This document shows, in pieces, positions 1-6,642 of a stretch of DNA of 7,683 nucleotides. Under the pieces are notes generated by a model, which ran no database searches, was not told the origin of the DNA, and was given only the letters and a program-made list of their open reading frames with translations. The DNA is from Bacteroidota bacterium (GTDB lineage Bacteria > Bacteroidota > Bacteroidia > Chitinophagales > Saprospiraceae), in contig JAJRUR010000069.1 of the NCBI GenBank assembly GCA_024277695.1, positions 1 through 7,683 on the forward strand, in the 5' to 3' direction. The position numbers and the translations under genes were made by a program. Each line of letters opens with the position of its first letter. The stretch's first letter is position 1.

Positions 1-193
1 TAGCCATAAGCCAAATTTAATAAAATTTGTTTGATTTTCCTAATAAATCCAGGATTTTATCCATCTGCCTGTGGACGGAGAGCCCCAAAATCGTTGATCG
101 GTATCCCTCGGTTTTCCAATCCTACTTATACGTCTTATGGCGCATATCAAAAACATCTTGAGCAACCCTTTTTTATATATTACAACATAAACG

Positions 194-255
194 TTAAAAA
201 AAACCTACTTGCCAACAAGGACAGGAGAGTTGTTAGCGGATTGGGTTTTTTTTAA
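194..255. terminator. 12-bp inverted repeat with A8 and T8 tracts, candidate bidirectional terminator
   Basis: TTAAAAAAAACC at 194-205 is the exact reverse complement of GGTTTTTTTTAA at 244-255. The 38-nt loop contains a small hairpin (CTTG/CAAG at 208-211/216-219). An A-tract before and a T-tract after a foldable segment is the geometry of an intrinsic terminator that could work in both directions. It could end a gene to the left of the window reading rightward, or insulate the DUF819 gene. The stem has only two G·C pairs, so as a folded RNA it is weak; a bent-DNA or chance origin is possible. Confidence 0.35.
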
Positions 256-301
256 AGGCAAAGAGCGCAAGAGCTAGAACAAAATTGTGTCCTAAATAGC
301 G

Positions 302-323
302 AGATAAGTAAACTTTCTTATCT
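302..323. promoter_or_regulatory. 22-bp palindrome directly upstream of the DUF819 start
   Basis: AGATAAG at 302-308 is the exact reverse complement of CTTATCT at 317-323. Inside the 8-nt spacer AA (310-311) also mirrors TT (314-315), so 9 of 11 positions in each arm are symmetrical. It ends 7 nt before the ATG at 331. This can be an operator for a dimeric regulator, or a hairpin in the mRNA that masks the translation start. No protein that binds it can be named from the sequence. Confidence 0.35.
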
Positions 324-330
324 TGCCGGC

Positions 331-1581
331 ATGGAAGCTTTTTTTACAAACGATGCTATCGTATTGGGCATACTCATCGTAGTACTGGCTCTTATCTTTC
401 ACACATCGAGTCTTGACAGTCCGGCATGGAAAAAATTTTATACCTACTGCCCTCCCTTATTGCTGTGTTATTTTGTTCCTGCTATTCTGCATTGGCCTTT
501 GGGGATTATATCCGGTGATGGCTCCCAGCTATATTTTGTAGCATCGAGGTATTTGCTCCCTGCGAGTTTGATCTTGTTGTGTTTGAGTATTGATATCCAA
601 GGGATCATCAATTTAGGCCCCAAAGCGTTGATCATGTTTTTTGCGGCTACAACGGGTATTGTGATTGGTGGCCCAATAGCCCTCTTGCTCCTGATGACCA
701 TTGCACCGGACTTATTTGATGCCTCGACAGATGAGCTTTGGAGAGGCCTATCTACCGTAGCCGGAAGCTGGATCGGAGGCGGTGCTAACCAAACAGCTAT
801 GAAAGAAGTATATGAGGTCAGTGATCAGGTATTTGCATCTATGGTCGTAGTCGATGTAGTGGTTGCCAATATTTGGATGGGATTCTTATTATATGGTGCC
901 TCGATATCGGACAAGCTGGATGGAGTACTCCGAGCGGACAATAGTGCCATCACCGCACTCCAAGACAAAGTAGCCGGATATCGAGCCAATATCGAACAAG
1001 TACCGACCACGACAAAGTTATTTGCCTTATTGGCAGTAGCTTTTGGAGGTGTGGCACTATCCCACTGGGGTGCTGATACCGTAGTACCTATGATGAAAAA
1101 ATATTCCGAAGTATTAAATGCCTGGCGCTTGACCTCTTTGATGTCCGGCTTTTTTTGGTTGATCGTATTTGCGACAACTATTGGATTGGCACTTTCATTT
1201 ACTCGATTCAAGAAACTAGAAGGTGTAGGAGCATCCAAATGGGGCACCGTATTCATTTATATCCTGGTAGCTACTATCGGTATGAAGATGAACATCGGGG
1301 ATGTTTTTGATAATCTGGGAGTTTTTGCGATCGGTCTAGTGTGGATGCTTGTACATGTGTCTATTTTATTGGCAGTAGCCAAAATCATAAAAGCACCTTT
1401 CTTCTTTGTGGCCGTAGGTAGCCAAGCCAATGTTGGAGGTGCCGCTTCCGCCCCGATAGTAGCATCTGCCTTCAATCCCAGCCTCGCCCCTGTAGGTGTA
1501 CTGATGGCTGTACTCGGCTATGCACTAGGAACCTACGGAGCGATAATCTGTGCAGAATTGATGCGCGCCGTGGTAGGATAA
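331..1581 (+). CDS. DUF819 (YjcL-type) polytopic membrane protein, putative transporter
   Basis: This 416-residue protein fits the DUF819 family (about 400 aa; Bacillus YjcL is a relative). I believe the family belongs to the CPA/AT superfamily of ion and anion transporters, but its substrate is unknown. It is hydrophobic throughout, with roughly ten membrane segments, for example at residues 8-24, 41-55, 70-90, 98-125, 168-189, 230-245, 268-290, 305-320, 329-350 and 383-411. Two glycine/asparagine-rich motifs, GSWIGGGANQTAM (145-157) and GSQANVGGAASAP (363-375), sit in the two halves, as expected for broken helices in an inverted-repeat transporter fold. Residues 190-225 are a more polar segment, probably a loop between the halves. 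ATG 331 is the first possible start after the in-frame TAA at 253 and gives the N-terminus expected for the family. The gene appears monocistronic: 253 bp and a new promoter separate it from the next gene. The family call is firm; the function is not. Confidence 0.9.
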   Translation: MEAFFTNDAIVLGILIVVLALIFHTSSLDSPAWKKFYTYCPPLLLCYFVPAILHWPLGIISGDGSQLYFVASRYLLPASLILLCLSIDIQGIINLGPKALIMFFAATTGIVIGGPIALLLLMTIAPDLFDASTDELWRGLSTVAGSWIGGGANQTAMKEVYEVSDQVFASMVVVDVVVANIWMGFLLYGASISDKLDGVLRADNSAITALQDKVAGYRANIEQVPTTTKLFALLAVAFGGVALSHWGADTVVPMMKKYSEVLNAWRLTSLMSGFFWLIVFATTIGLALSFTRFKKLEGVGASKWGTVFIYILVATIGMKMNIGDVFDNLGVFAIGLVWMLVHVSILLAVAKIIKAPFFFVAVGSQANVGGAASAPIVASAFNPSLAPVGVLMAVLGYALGTYGAIICAELMRAVVG

Positions 1582-1620
1582 TCGGTAGATAGCACTTTAT
1601 GCCCCTTTGCTTTTGAAGTA

Positions 1621-1643
1621 CCTTTGATACTCTATATCAAGGG
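1621..1643 (+). terminator. Hairpin downstream of the DUF819 gene, weak terminator candidate
   Basis: CCTTTGATA (1621-1629) pairs with TATCAAGGG (1635-1643) through nine pairs, one of them U·G, around the loop CTCTA. It lies 40 nt after the DUF819 stop and 29 nt before the downstream promoter, which suits a transcript end. No T-tract follows, so it is not a canonical intrinsic terminator. It may only stabilise the 3' end, or be chance. Confidence 0.3.
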
Positions 1644-1671
1644 CTTAAAGAAAGTACTATATACATTTATT

Positions 1672-1703
1672 ATTGGTTTATACCATAATTTTTCATATCT
1701 TTG
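1672..1703 (+). promoter_or_regulatory. Bacteroidota-type promoter of the glmS operon
   Basis: ATTG at 1672-1675 is followed after 20 bp by TATCTTTG at 1696-1703. This matches the vegetative promoter of the phylum (TTTG, 19-21 bp, TAnnTTTG): the -7 box is perfect and the -33 box is 3 of 4. The DNA between is AT-rich. Transcription would begin a few bases after 1703, leaving a leader of about 125 nt before the ATG at 1835. It is the only full match I found upstream of the four-gene operon. Confidence 0.75.
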
Positions 1704-1834
1704 CGCTCCAATTTATTTTGAGCAAGCGTTAAATCTGCAAATGAGCAGAGTACTGCTTAGAGATGAAGCTTGTTTGACCATGTTCATTTGTATCAAAAAA
1801 TCAACCTAATAACCGGCTTCGATAAAAGTAAAAT
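1704..1834 (+). other. Long 5' leader of the glmS operon with hairpins and a 22-codon open frame
   Basis: This stretch lies between the predicted -7 box and the first gene. GCTC/GAGC (1705-1708/1720-1723) could form a small stem at the very 5' end. TGAGCAG (1742-1748) pairs with CTGCTTA (1753-1759) around AGTA with one G·U. An ATG at 1741 opens a 22-codon frame ending at TAA 1807-1809, 25 nt before the next start; it has no recognisable run of regulatory codons. No known riboswitch consensus was recognised, and nothing resembles the glmS ribozyme. The leader may carry control elements, but this is inferred only from its length and foldability. Confidence 0.3.
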
Positions 1835-2647
1835 ATGAAAAAGAGAGTATTATTTGTCACACAAGAGATGCAACCGTACACCGCACTGAGTGATATTGCA
1901 AATCTGGCGAGGAGACTACCGCAAAAAACACATCAGTCCGGAATGGAGATACGCGTATTGATGCCGCGTTTTGGGACCATCAACGAACGCCGCCATCGCT
2001 TGCATGAGGTAGTCCGCTTATCAGGTATGAATATCGTAGTCAATGAAGATGATTATCCTTTGATCATAAAAGTAGCCTCCCTCCCGGGAGCGCGTATGCA
2101 GGTATATTTTTTGGACAACGACGAATTTTTTAAAAGAAAGCTGCTCTTTACGGATGAAGAGGGCAAGTCCTTTGAGGATAATGAAGAGCGGATGATTTTT
2201 TTCTGCAAAAGTGTACTCGAGACGGTCAAAAAATTTGGGTGGTCGCCCGATATCATTCACTGTCATGGATGGATGACTAGTCTGATCCCGCTGTATATTA
2301 AGACGGCTTATAAAAATGAACCCATCTTAAAGAATTCAAAAGTTATCGTCTCCTTATATAACAATGATATGGATCATGCGTTTTCTACACAGTTCCTAAA
2401 AAAAGCGGTGATTCAAAATGTTGAGATTGCTGATCTGGAAGCCTACAAGCTAGATAACGAAGTCTCTTTGCTTCACGGAGCTGTCCAATATGCCGACGGA
2501 TTAGTAAAAGCCGGAACATCACTGTCCGATGCATTGGTCCAACAACTAGACACATCCGAAAAACCATTGTTGGACAGCATCGCAGAAGAAGGAAATTTGG
2601 ATAGTTATATTGATTTTTATAAATCCTTACTTCAAGACGGAGAATAA
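1835..2647 (+). CDS. Standalone glycogen/starch synthase N-terminal domain-like protein (GT5-like), probably non-catalytic
   Basis: The 270 residues match only the N-terminal Rossmann half (Glyco_transf_5) of bacterial glycogen synthase, which is normally about 480 aa. The N-terminus VLFVTQEMQPY (5-15) corresponds to the VxxEvaPf start of GlgA, and IIHCHGWMTSLIPLYIKT (140-157) corresponds to the HxHDW...plylK motif, with the Asp replaced by Gly. The ADP-glucose-binding KTGGLxDV loop is shortened: LSDIA (18-22) follows PYTA, so the Lys and both Gly are gone. The C-terminal half with the catalytic Glu and nucleotide-binding site is absent, and no continuation exists before the next gene at 2693, so this is a complete short protein rather than a frameshift. 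Many Bacteroidota genomes carry such a short protein next to DUF4270/glmS, usually labelled 'glycogen/starch synthase'. Glycogen synthesis is unlikely; sugar-nucleotide binding or a regulatory role is a guess. ATG 1835 follows an A-rich leader. First gene of the operon. Confidence 0.85.
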   Translation: MKKRVLFVTQEMQPYTALSDIANLARRLPQKTHQSGMEIRVLMPRFGTINERRHRLHEVVRLSGMNIVVNEDDYPLIIKVASLPGARMQVYFLDNDEFFKRKLLFTDEEGKSFEDNEERMIFFCKSVLETVKKFGWSPDIIHCHGWMTSLIPLYIKTAYKNEPILKNSKVIVSLYNNDMDHAFSTQFLKKAVIQNVEIADLEAYKLDNEVSLLHGAVQYADGLVKAGTSLSDALVQQLDTSEKPLLDSIAEEGNLDSYIDFYKSLLQDGE

Positions 2648-2692
2648 AATCCTGTGACTTGTAGATACTATATTTTTTCAATAAAAAAGTGT

Positions 2693-4054
2693 ATGTCAAA
2701 TAAACTAAGGGGTTCTGTGTACCTCATTTTGGGTATCCTTATCGCACTTTCGTGCAATGAGCCCACCTCGATCGGACTCAATATTTTGGACGATGATGTA
2801 CTACAGATCGATGTGACCGATCAAGTGGACATCACAGCAAGACCGGTATTGCAAGACTCCGTACAAGTCTATCCGATCTCAGGCTGCTATGCCAGGGCAC
2901 CCCAACAACACCCTATACAATATTATATCACCCATCGCACGCACAGCCAATTCGGGCCTATGTCCTCACAGATCTATTCCGAATTTGTACCTTCTTCTGT
3001 AGTATCAGAACCATTTGACGATGTCATCGTAGATTCTGTCAGGCTACGCATTATGTATGATGCTCCTCTTTGGGGAGATACTCTGACCGAGCAACACTAT
3101 TTGGTCCATACGATCCAAGAGGCCCTATCCGAAGAAAACTACTATTCCAATCAAAATATAATGATTTCTCCCGATCCTATCGCCGAACTGCGATTTGCGC
3201 CACGACCTAAAACGAATACCTTGCTGATTTCAAATCGCGTTTCTCCTCCGGATACAAGCATGATTCCTCCCAGCATCCAATTTGAAGTGGACAAACGTAT
3301 CGGTGAGATGATTCTGAGTATGGATACCACAGTTCTCAAAGACGACTCTCTATTTTTAGAAGTATTTAATGGAATCCTTATTCGAGCAGAAGAAGGCTCC
3401 AATGCTGCACTCAGTTTTGACCTTAAAGACATCAACTCGGTACTGAGCATATATTATACTAGAGCAGATACTGCTTTTGGTGTGTTCAACCTACGCTCCG
3501 GATTTACCAAAAAAACTTTTGCTACGATAGATCATGACTATAGCAATAGTGAAATAGGTGGTTTTATCGGTGATGAAGCCTATGGAGATAACTATATAGT
3601 TGCTGATGCATTTGTGGGTGTAGAGACAGAATTTACTATCCAAGTTCCGGATTTGGACTCTAATGTCATTATCCATCAAGCGAGTCTAGAGTTGACTTCT
3701 ATGCAATTTGAGACAGACCCACTACGCAAAGACCCCTCCAGACTACTGCTCTATGAACTTGATGACGAAGGTAAGCAACAATTGATCAGTACGGCCGTAT
3801 CACTGGGAAACGATTGTTTTATAAGCACCGAATATTTTGGACGATCCCGCATCCAAGTATCTAATGGACAAAAAAATTTTGTGTATCAGCTCAATATCAC
3901 AAAAGAGATTCAGCAACAACTAAAACATAAAAAGGCATTAAAGCTCATTTTGAGCTCTGAAAACAATCTGACCGAAGCAGCACCCTTTATGGCTTACGGG
4001 GTCAAGCATGATTTATTTCCGGTCAGGCTAAATATATCCTACACCAAATATTAA
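2693..4054 (+). CDS. DUF4270 family envelope lipoprotein
   Basis: From ATG 2693 the protein has 453 residues and a typical lipoprotein signal: K4 and R6, a hydrophobic core (residues 8-20) and lipobox ALSC with the lipidated Cys at 21. A GTG at 2654 would add 13 residues in front (MTCRYYIFSIKKC) and spoil this signal, so ATG 2693 is chosen; AATAAAAAAG precedes it. After the Cys comes NEPTSIGLNILDDD, like the SCxxxPsxiGldlLpd opening of DUF4270 proteins, followed by the family's DVTD...ARPVLQDSVQ segment (about 42-60). The rest is rich in alternating hydrophobic and polar residues, suggesting beta strands. No acidic run follows the Cys, so the usual surface-export signal is not evident; periplasmic side of the outer membrane is possible. 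It lies 45 nt after the GT5-like gene and 6 nt before glmS. Function is unknown; the family is characteristic of Bacteroidota. Confidence 0.88.
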   Translation: MSNKLRGSVYLILGILIALSCNEPTSIGLNILDDDVLQIDVTDQVDITARPVLQDSVQVYPISGCYARAPQQHPIQYYITHRTHSQFGPMSSQIYSEFVPSSVVSEPFDDVIVDSVRLRIMYDAPLWGDTLTEQHYLVHTIQEALSEENYYSNQNIMISPDPIAELRFAPRPKTNTLLISNRVSPPDTSMIPPSIQFEVDKRIGEMILSMDTTVLKDDSLFLEVFNGILIRAEEGSNAALSFDLKDINSVLSIYYTRADTAFGVFNLRSGFTKKTFATIDHDYSNSEIGGFIGDEAYGDNYIVADAFVGVETEFTIQVPDLDSNVIIHQASLELTSMQFETDPLRKDPSRLLLYELDDEGKQQLISTAVSLGNDCFISTEYFGRSRIQVSNGQKNFVYQLNITKEIQQQLKHKKALKLILSSENNLTEAAPFMAYGVKHDLFPVRLNISYTKY

Positions 4055-4060
4055 TATCCA

Positions 4061-5902
4061 ATGTGTGGAATCGTAGCTTATCTGGGGGATAAAGAAGCCT
4101 ACCCCATAATATACAAAGGGCTGAAGCGTCTTGAGTACCGAGGCTATGACAGTGCGGGTATAGCTATATTGGTCGATGACCAAATCTATAGCCTCAAGAA
4201 AAAAGGACGCGTAGAAGCCATATCAAAACTCTACGACAAGAATATACACAACGCTACAATCGGGATCGGTCATACGCGCTGGGCTACTCATGGAGAGCCC
4301 AATGATGTCAATGCACACCCCCAATCGTCATCAAATGGAGACTTGGTCATCGTGCATAATGGTATCATCGAAAATTATAGGGTCCTCAAAGAAGCACTTC
4401 TGCATTTGGGACATACATTTGAGAGTGAAACCGATACAGAAATCTTAGCACATCTGATAGATGAATACAAACAGCGAGACAATCTGAGCCTTGCAGAAGC
4501 TGTCCGCAAAGCACTCAACCGAATAGAAGGCGCTTATGCCATCGTGGTCATGGATCGTCATCATCCGGATATACTGATCGGGGCGAGAAAAGCAAGTCCT
4601 CTAGTCTTAGGGGTGGGTAATAACGAGTTCTTTTTAGCTTCCGATGCCTCGCCACTCATCGATCATACCAAACGCGTCATCTATTTAGAAGATGAAGAGA
4701 TGGTTATCCTGCGACGAAATGGTTCGTTTGAGATTCGCAATCTAAAAAATGTATTGCAAGATCGCAAAATCGAAGAGCTGGATCTCGAACTGGCCCAATT
4801 AGAAAAAGACGGATATGAGCACTTTATGCTCAAAGAAATCCACCAACAACCGCGTACTGTAAAAGACAGCCTAAGAGGAAGACTGCACGTCGGTAAGAAT
4901 CTAGCTAGTTTGGGAGGATTGCGCAACTGTTTAGATCGGATGCTTCAAGCAGATCGTTTTATTATTTTGGCATGTGGGACATCTTGGCACGCAGGGCTGA
5001 TCGCCGAATACTTATTTGAGGATCTGGGACGTATCCCCACAGAAGTCGAATACGCCTCAGAATTTAGATATCGAAACCCCGTCATCAAGCCCAACGATGT
5101 AGTCATAGCCATCTCCCAGTCAGGTGAGACAGCTGATACCCTCGCAGCCGTAGAACTGGCCAAAAGACAAGGGGCCTTTGTTTACGGAATCGTCAATTCG
5201 GTAGGCTCGACCATCGCTAGGACTACTGATTCGGGATCATACATTCACGCCGGACCGGAGATCGGTGTAGCATCTACCAAAGCCTTCACCGGTCAAGTAG
5301 CCATTCTGACCCTGATGGCACTCCAACTCGGTCACAAAAAGAAAACCATAGATGATCAGACTTACAAAAAGTTGCTCCTAGGGCTGCACCAAATACCCGA
5401 TCTGATACAAAAAATACTCGACAAAGCAGACCAAATCAAGTATATAGCTACAGAAATCCAACACGCCAATAATGCATTGTACCTCGGACGGGGATACAAT
5501 TTTCCCGTAGCACTCGAAGGCGCACTCAAACTCAAAGAAATCTCTTATATACACGCTGAAGGCTATCCTGCTGCTGAAATGAAGCATGGCCCCATAGCCT
5601 TAATAGACGAAAACATGCCGGTAGTCATCCTAGCTACTAATATAGAAGCTTATGACAAAATATACACCAATGTCCAACAAATCAAAGCCCGCAAAGGTAT
5701 CGTAATTGCTATCGTCAAAGAGGGCGATTCGGAAATTTCGCAAATCGCGGATTACATCATTGAGATACCAAAAACCGAAGACCCTTTGACACCGCTTTTG
5801 GCGGTCATTCCTTTGCAATTGCTCTCTTATTATATCGCTGTAATGAGAGGCTGCGATGTAGATCAACCTCGAAACTTAGCCAAATCTGTTACTGTAGAAT
5901 AA
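4061..5902 (+). CDS. glmS: Glutamine--fructose-6-phosphate aminotransferase (isomerizing), GlmS
   Basis: GlmS converts fructose-6-phosphate and glutamine to glucosamine-6-phosphate and glutamate in the cytosol, the entry step to UDP-GlcNAc for peptidoglycan and LPS. At 613 residues it is full length (E. coli 609). The N-terminal Ntn glutaminase domain (1 to about 240) starts MCGIVAYLG; Cys2 becomes the nucleophile once Met is removed. LEYRGYDSAGIA (24-35), HTRWATHG (71-78), HNGIIENY (99-106) and SETDTE (122-127) line the glutamine site. Two SIS domains follow: ACGTSWHAG (304-312) and SQSGETADT (352-360) bind sugar phosphate. Glu493 (KEISYIHAE), His509 (KHGP) and Lys608 (DQPRNLAKSVTVE, the C-terminus) match E. 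coli Glu488, His504 and Lys603, the isomerase residues. Six bases separate it from the DUF4270 stop and 15 from the DUF4290 gene, so it is co-transcribed. No glmS ribozyme is possible in the 6-nt gap. Nothing is missing or unusual. Confidence 0.98.
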   Translation: MCGIVAYLGDKEAYPIIYKGLKRLEYRGYDSAGIAILVDDQIYSLKKKGRVEAISKLYDKNIHNATIGIGHTRWATHGEPNDVNAHPQSSSNGDLVIVHNGIIENYRVLKEALLHLGHTFESETDTEILAHLIDEYKQRDNLSLAEAVRKALNRIEGAYAIVVMDRHHPDILIGARKASPLVLGVGNNEFFLASDASPLIDHTKRVIYLEDEEMVILRRNGSFEIRNLKNVLQDRKIEELDLELAQLEKDGYEHFMLKEIHQQPRTVKDSLRGRLHVGKNLASLGGLRNCLDRMLQADRFIILACGTSWHAGLIAEYLFEDLGRIPTEVEYASEFRYRNPVIKPNDVVIAISQSGETADTLAAVELAKRQGAFVYGIVNSVGSTIARTTDSGSYIHAGPEIGVASTKAFTGQVAILTLMALQLGHKKKTIDDQTYKKLLLGLHQIPDLIQKILDKADQIKYIATEIQHANNALYLGRGYNFPVALEGALKLKEISYIHAEGYPAAEMKHGPIALIDENMPVVILATNIEAYDKIYTNVQQIKARKGIVIAIVKEGDSEISQIADYIIEIPKTEDPLTPLLAVIPLQLLSYYIAVMRGCDVDQPRNLAKSVTVE

Positions 5903-5917
5903 AAAATAATTTAACTT

Positions 5918-6574
5918 ATGGAATATAATTCAACCCGAGAACAACTCATGTTTACCGAATACGGCAGAAATGTCCAAAACCTCGTACGTCATGCCTTGAC
6001 GATCGAAGACCGTAAAAAACGCCAAAGTTATATAGAATATCTGGTGATGTTAGTAGAACAATTAAACCCGCAGGCGCGCAGCATACGAGACGATAAAGAA
6101 AAACTATGGAAACAGATATTTGCCATGACAGATTTTAAGCTGGACGTCGATACTCCGGAAGGCATGGTAGTCAACAAAGAAACTATAGACCTCAAGCCAA
6201 GTCCTATTCCTTATCCTCCAAAAAACCCCAGATTTAGGCATTATGGTCAGCACATCCAGCACATGATCACCAAAGCCATCGAGATGGAAGAGGGCAAGAA
6301 AAAAGAAGAGTATATTTGGGTCATTGCCTCGTATATGAAGCTAGCTTATCAAAACTATAATGACAACTACAATGTCAGCGACGAAATGATACGCAGTGAC
6401 CTCAAACTTCTATCCAAAGGATTATTGAGCCTGCCGGAAGAAAAAGCTATCGACTACTTAACCGCCATCGGCAAAGTCCCTGAAAACACAAATGAACGCT
6501 CCAAGAATTCAGGCTCCAAGCGCAAGAAGAAACATCACAAAAGAAATCATTATAAAAACAGAAGACGGCATTAA
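5918..6574 (+). CDS. DUF4290 domain protein with internal duplication and basic C-terminal tail
   Basis: The 218-residue protein begins MEYN and contains EYGRNVQNLV (14-23), the TIEDR segment (28-32), MTDFKLDVDTP (70-80) and RHYGQHIQHM (107-116), all typical of DUF4290, a family of unknown function known from Bacteroidota. It has no signal peptide or membrane segment, so it should be cytosolic and largely helical. Residues 15-52 and 109-146 align without gaps (9 identities in 38 and many conservative changes), showing two copies of a helical unit. The last 18 residues (201-218) contain 15 Lys, Arg or His and are probably disordered; such a tail could bind nucleic acid, ribosomes or membrane phosphates. 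It starts 15 nt after glmS in an A/T-rich spacer and is the last gene of the operon; a hairpin begins on the base after its stop. Its function cannot be stated. Confidence 0.88.
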   Translation: MEYNSTREQLMFTEYGRNVQNLVRHALTIEDRKKRQSYIEYLVMLVEQLNPQARSIRDDKEKLWKQIFAMTDFKLDVDTPEGMVVNKETIDLKPSPIPYPPKNPRFRHYGQHIQHMITKAIEMEEGKKKEEYIWVIASYMKLAYQNYNDNYNVSDEMIRSDLKLLSKGLLSLPEEKAIDYLTAIGKVPENTNERSKNSGSKRKKKHHKRNHYKNRRRH

Positions 6575-6617
6575 ACAAATGTTGTAGCCGCACCTACGAC
6601 GCTACAACAATATTTGT
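6575..6617 (+). repeat. Hairpin 1 of the array, abutting the DUF4290 stop codon
   Basis: GTTGTAGC (6581-6588) pairs exactly with GCTACAAC (6601-6608) over a 12-nt loop. ACAAAT (6575-6580) extends the stem by pairing with ATTTGT (6612-6617), leaving AAT (6609-6611) as a bulge: 14 pairs in all. It begins on the base after the TAA and could act as a transcript-end stabiliser, but no T-tract follows. Confidence 0.6.
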
Positions 6618-6642
6618 ACCTATGGTGCTACTACAATCCGTT

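Larger units (their letters stand above)
1..330. other. Gene-free stretch before the DUF819 gene, with small inverted repeats
   Basis: No convincing gene was found on either strand. The longest open frame (31-255, 74 codons) has a composition unlike the neighbours and resembles no family I know. Short inverted repeats are dense. CAAATTT/AAATTTG lies at 12-18/23-29 with a 4-nt loop. AAATCC-a-GGATTT forms an interrupted palindrome at 45-57. AAAATCG (87-93) can pair with CGGTTTT (109-115) through one G·U. The two stronger structures (194-255 and 302-323) are listed separately. No clear TTG-N20-TAnnTTTG promoter for the DUF819 gene was found; the nearest attempt (TTG at 285-287 and TAaacTTTc at 309-317) has the wrong internal spacing. 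Confidence 0.5.

Noticed and set aside
31..255. Open frame of 74 codons at the left edge
   Set aside because: It overlaps the A8 and T8 tracts and the small inverted repeats, has no recognisable motif, and its composition is unlike the neighbouring genes.
285..317. TTG-N21-TAaacTTTc as the promoter of the DUF819 gene
   Set aside because: The -7 box has three instead of two bases between TA and TTT and C instead of G, and the start codon would follow within about 14 nt.
825..1475. Long antisense frames within the DUF819 gene (and similar ones inside the other genes)
   Set aside because: They are complements of well-supported coding sequences, have no family match and lack promoters of their own.
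1624..1809. Open frame of 61 codons starting with TTG between DUF819 and the GT5-like gene
   Set aside because: It starts upstream of, and runs through, the predicted promoter and has no family resemblance. Only its last 22 codons could lie on the operon mRNA.
1835..2647. The short GT5-like gene as a frameshifted or truncated glgA
   Set aside because: Only 45 nt separate it from the next gene and no second-half glycogen synthase sequence follows in any frame; short proteins of this size recur in the phylum.
2654..2692. GTG start 39 nt upstream for the DUF4270 gene
   Set aside because: It would put 13 residues in front of a complete lipoprotein signal peptide; ATG 2693 gives the proper signal and lipobox.
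4055..4060. glmS ribozyme/riboswitch upstream of glmS
   Set aside because: The gap before glmS is six bases, and the operon leader shows no match to the ribozyme that I could recognise; the element is typical of Gram-positive bacteria.
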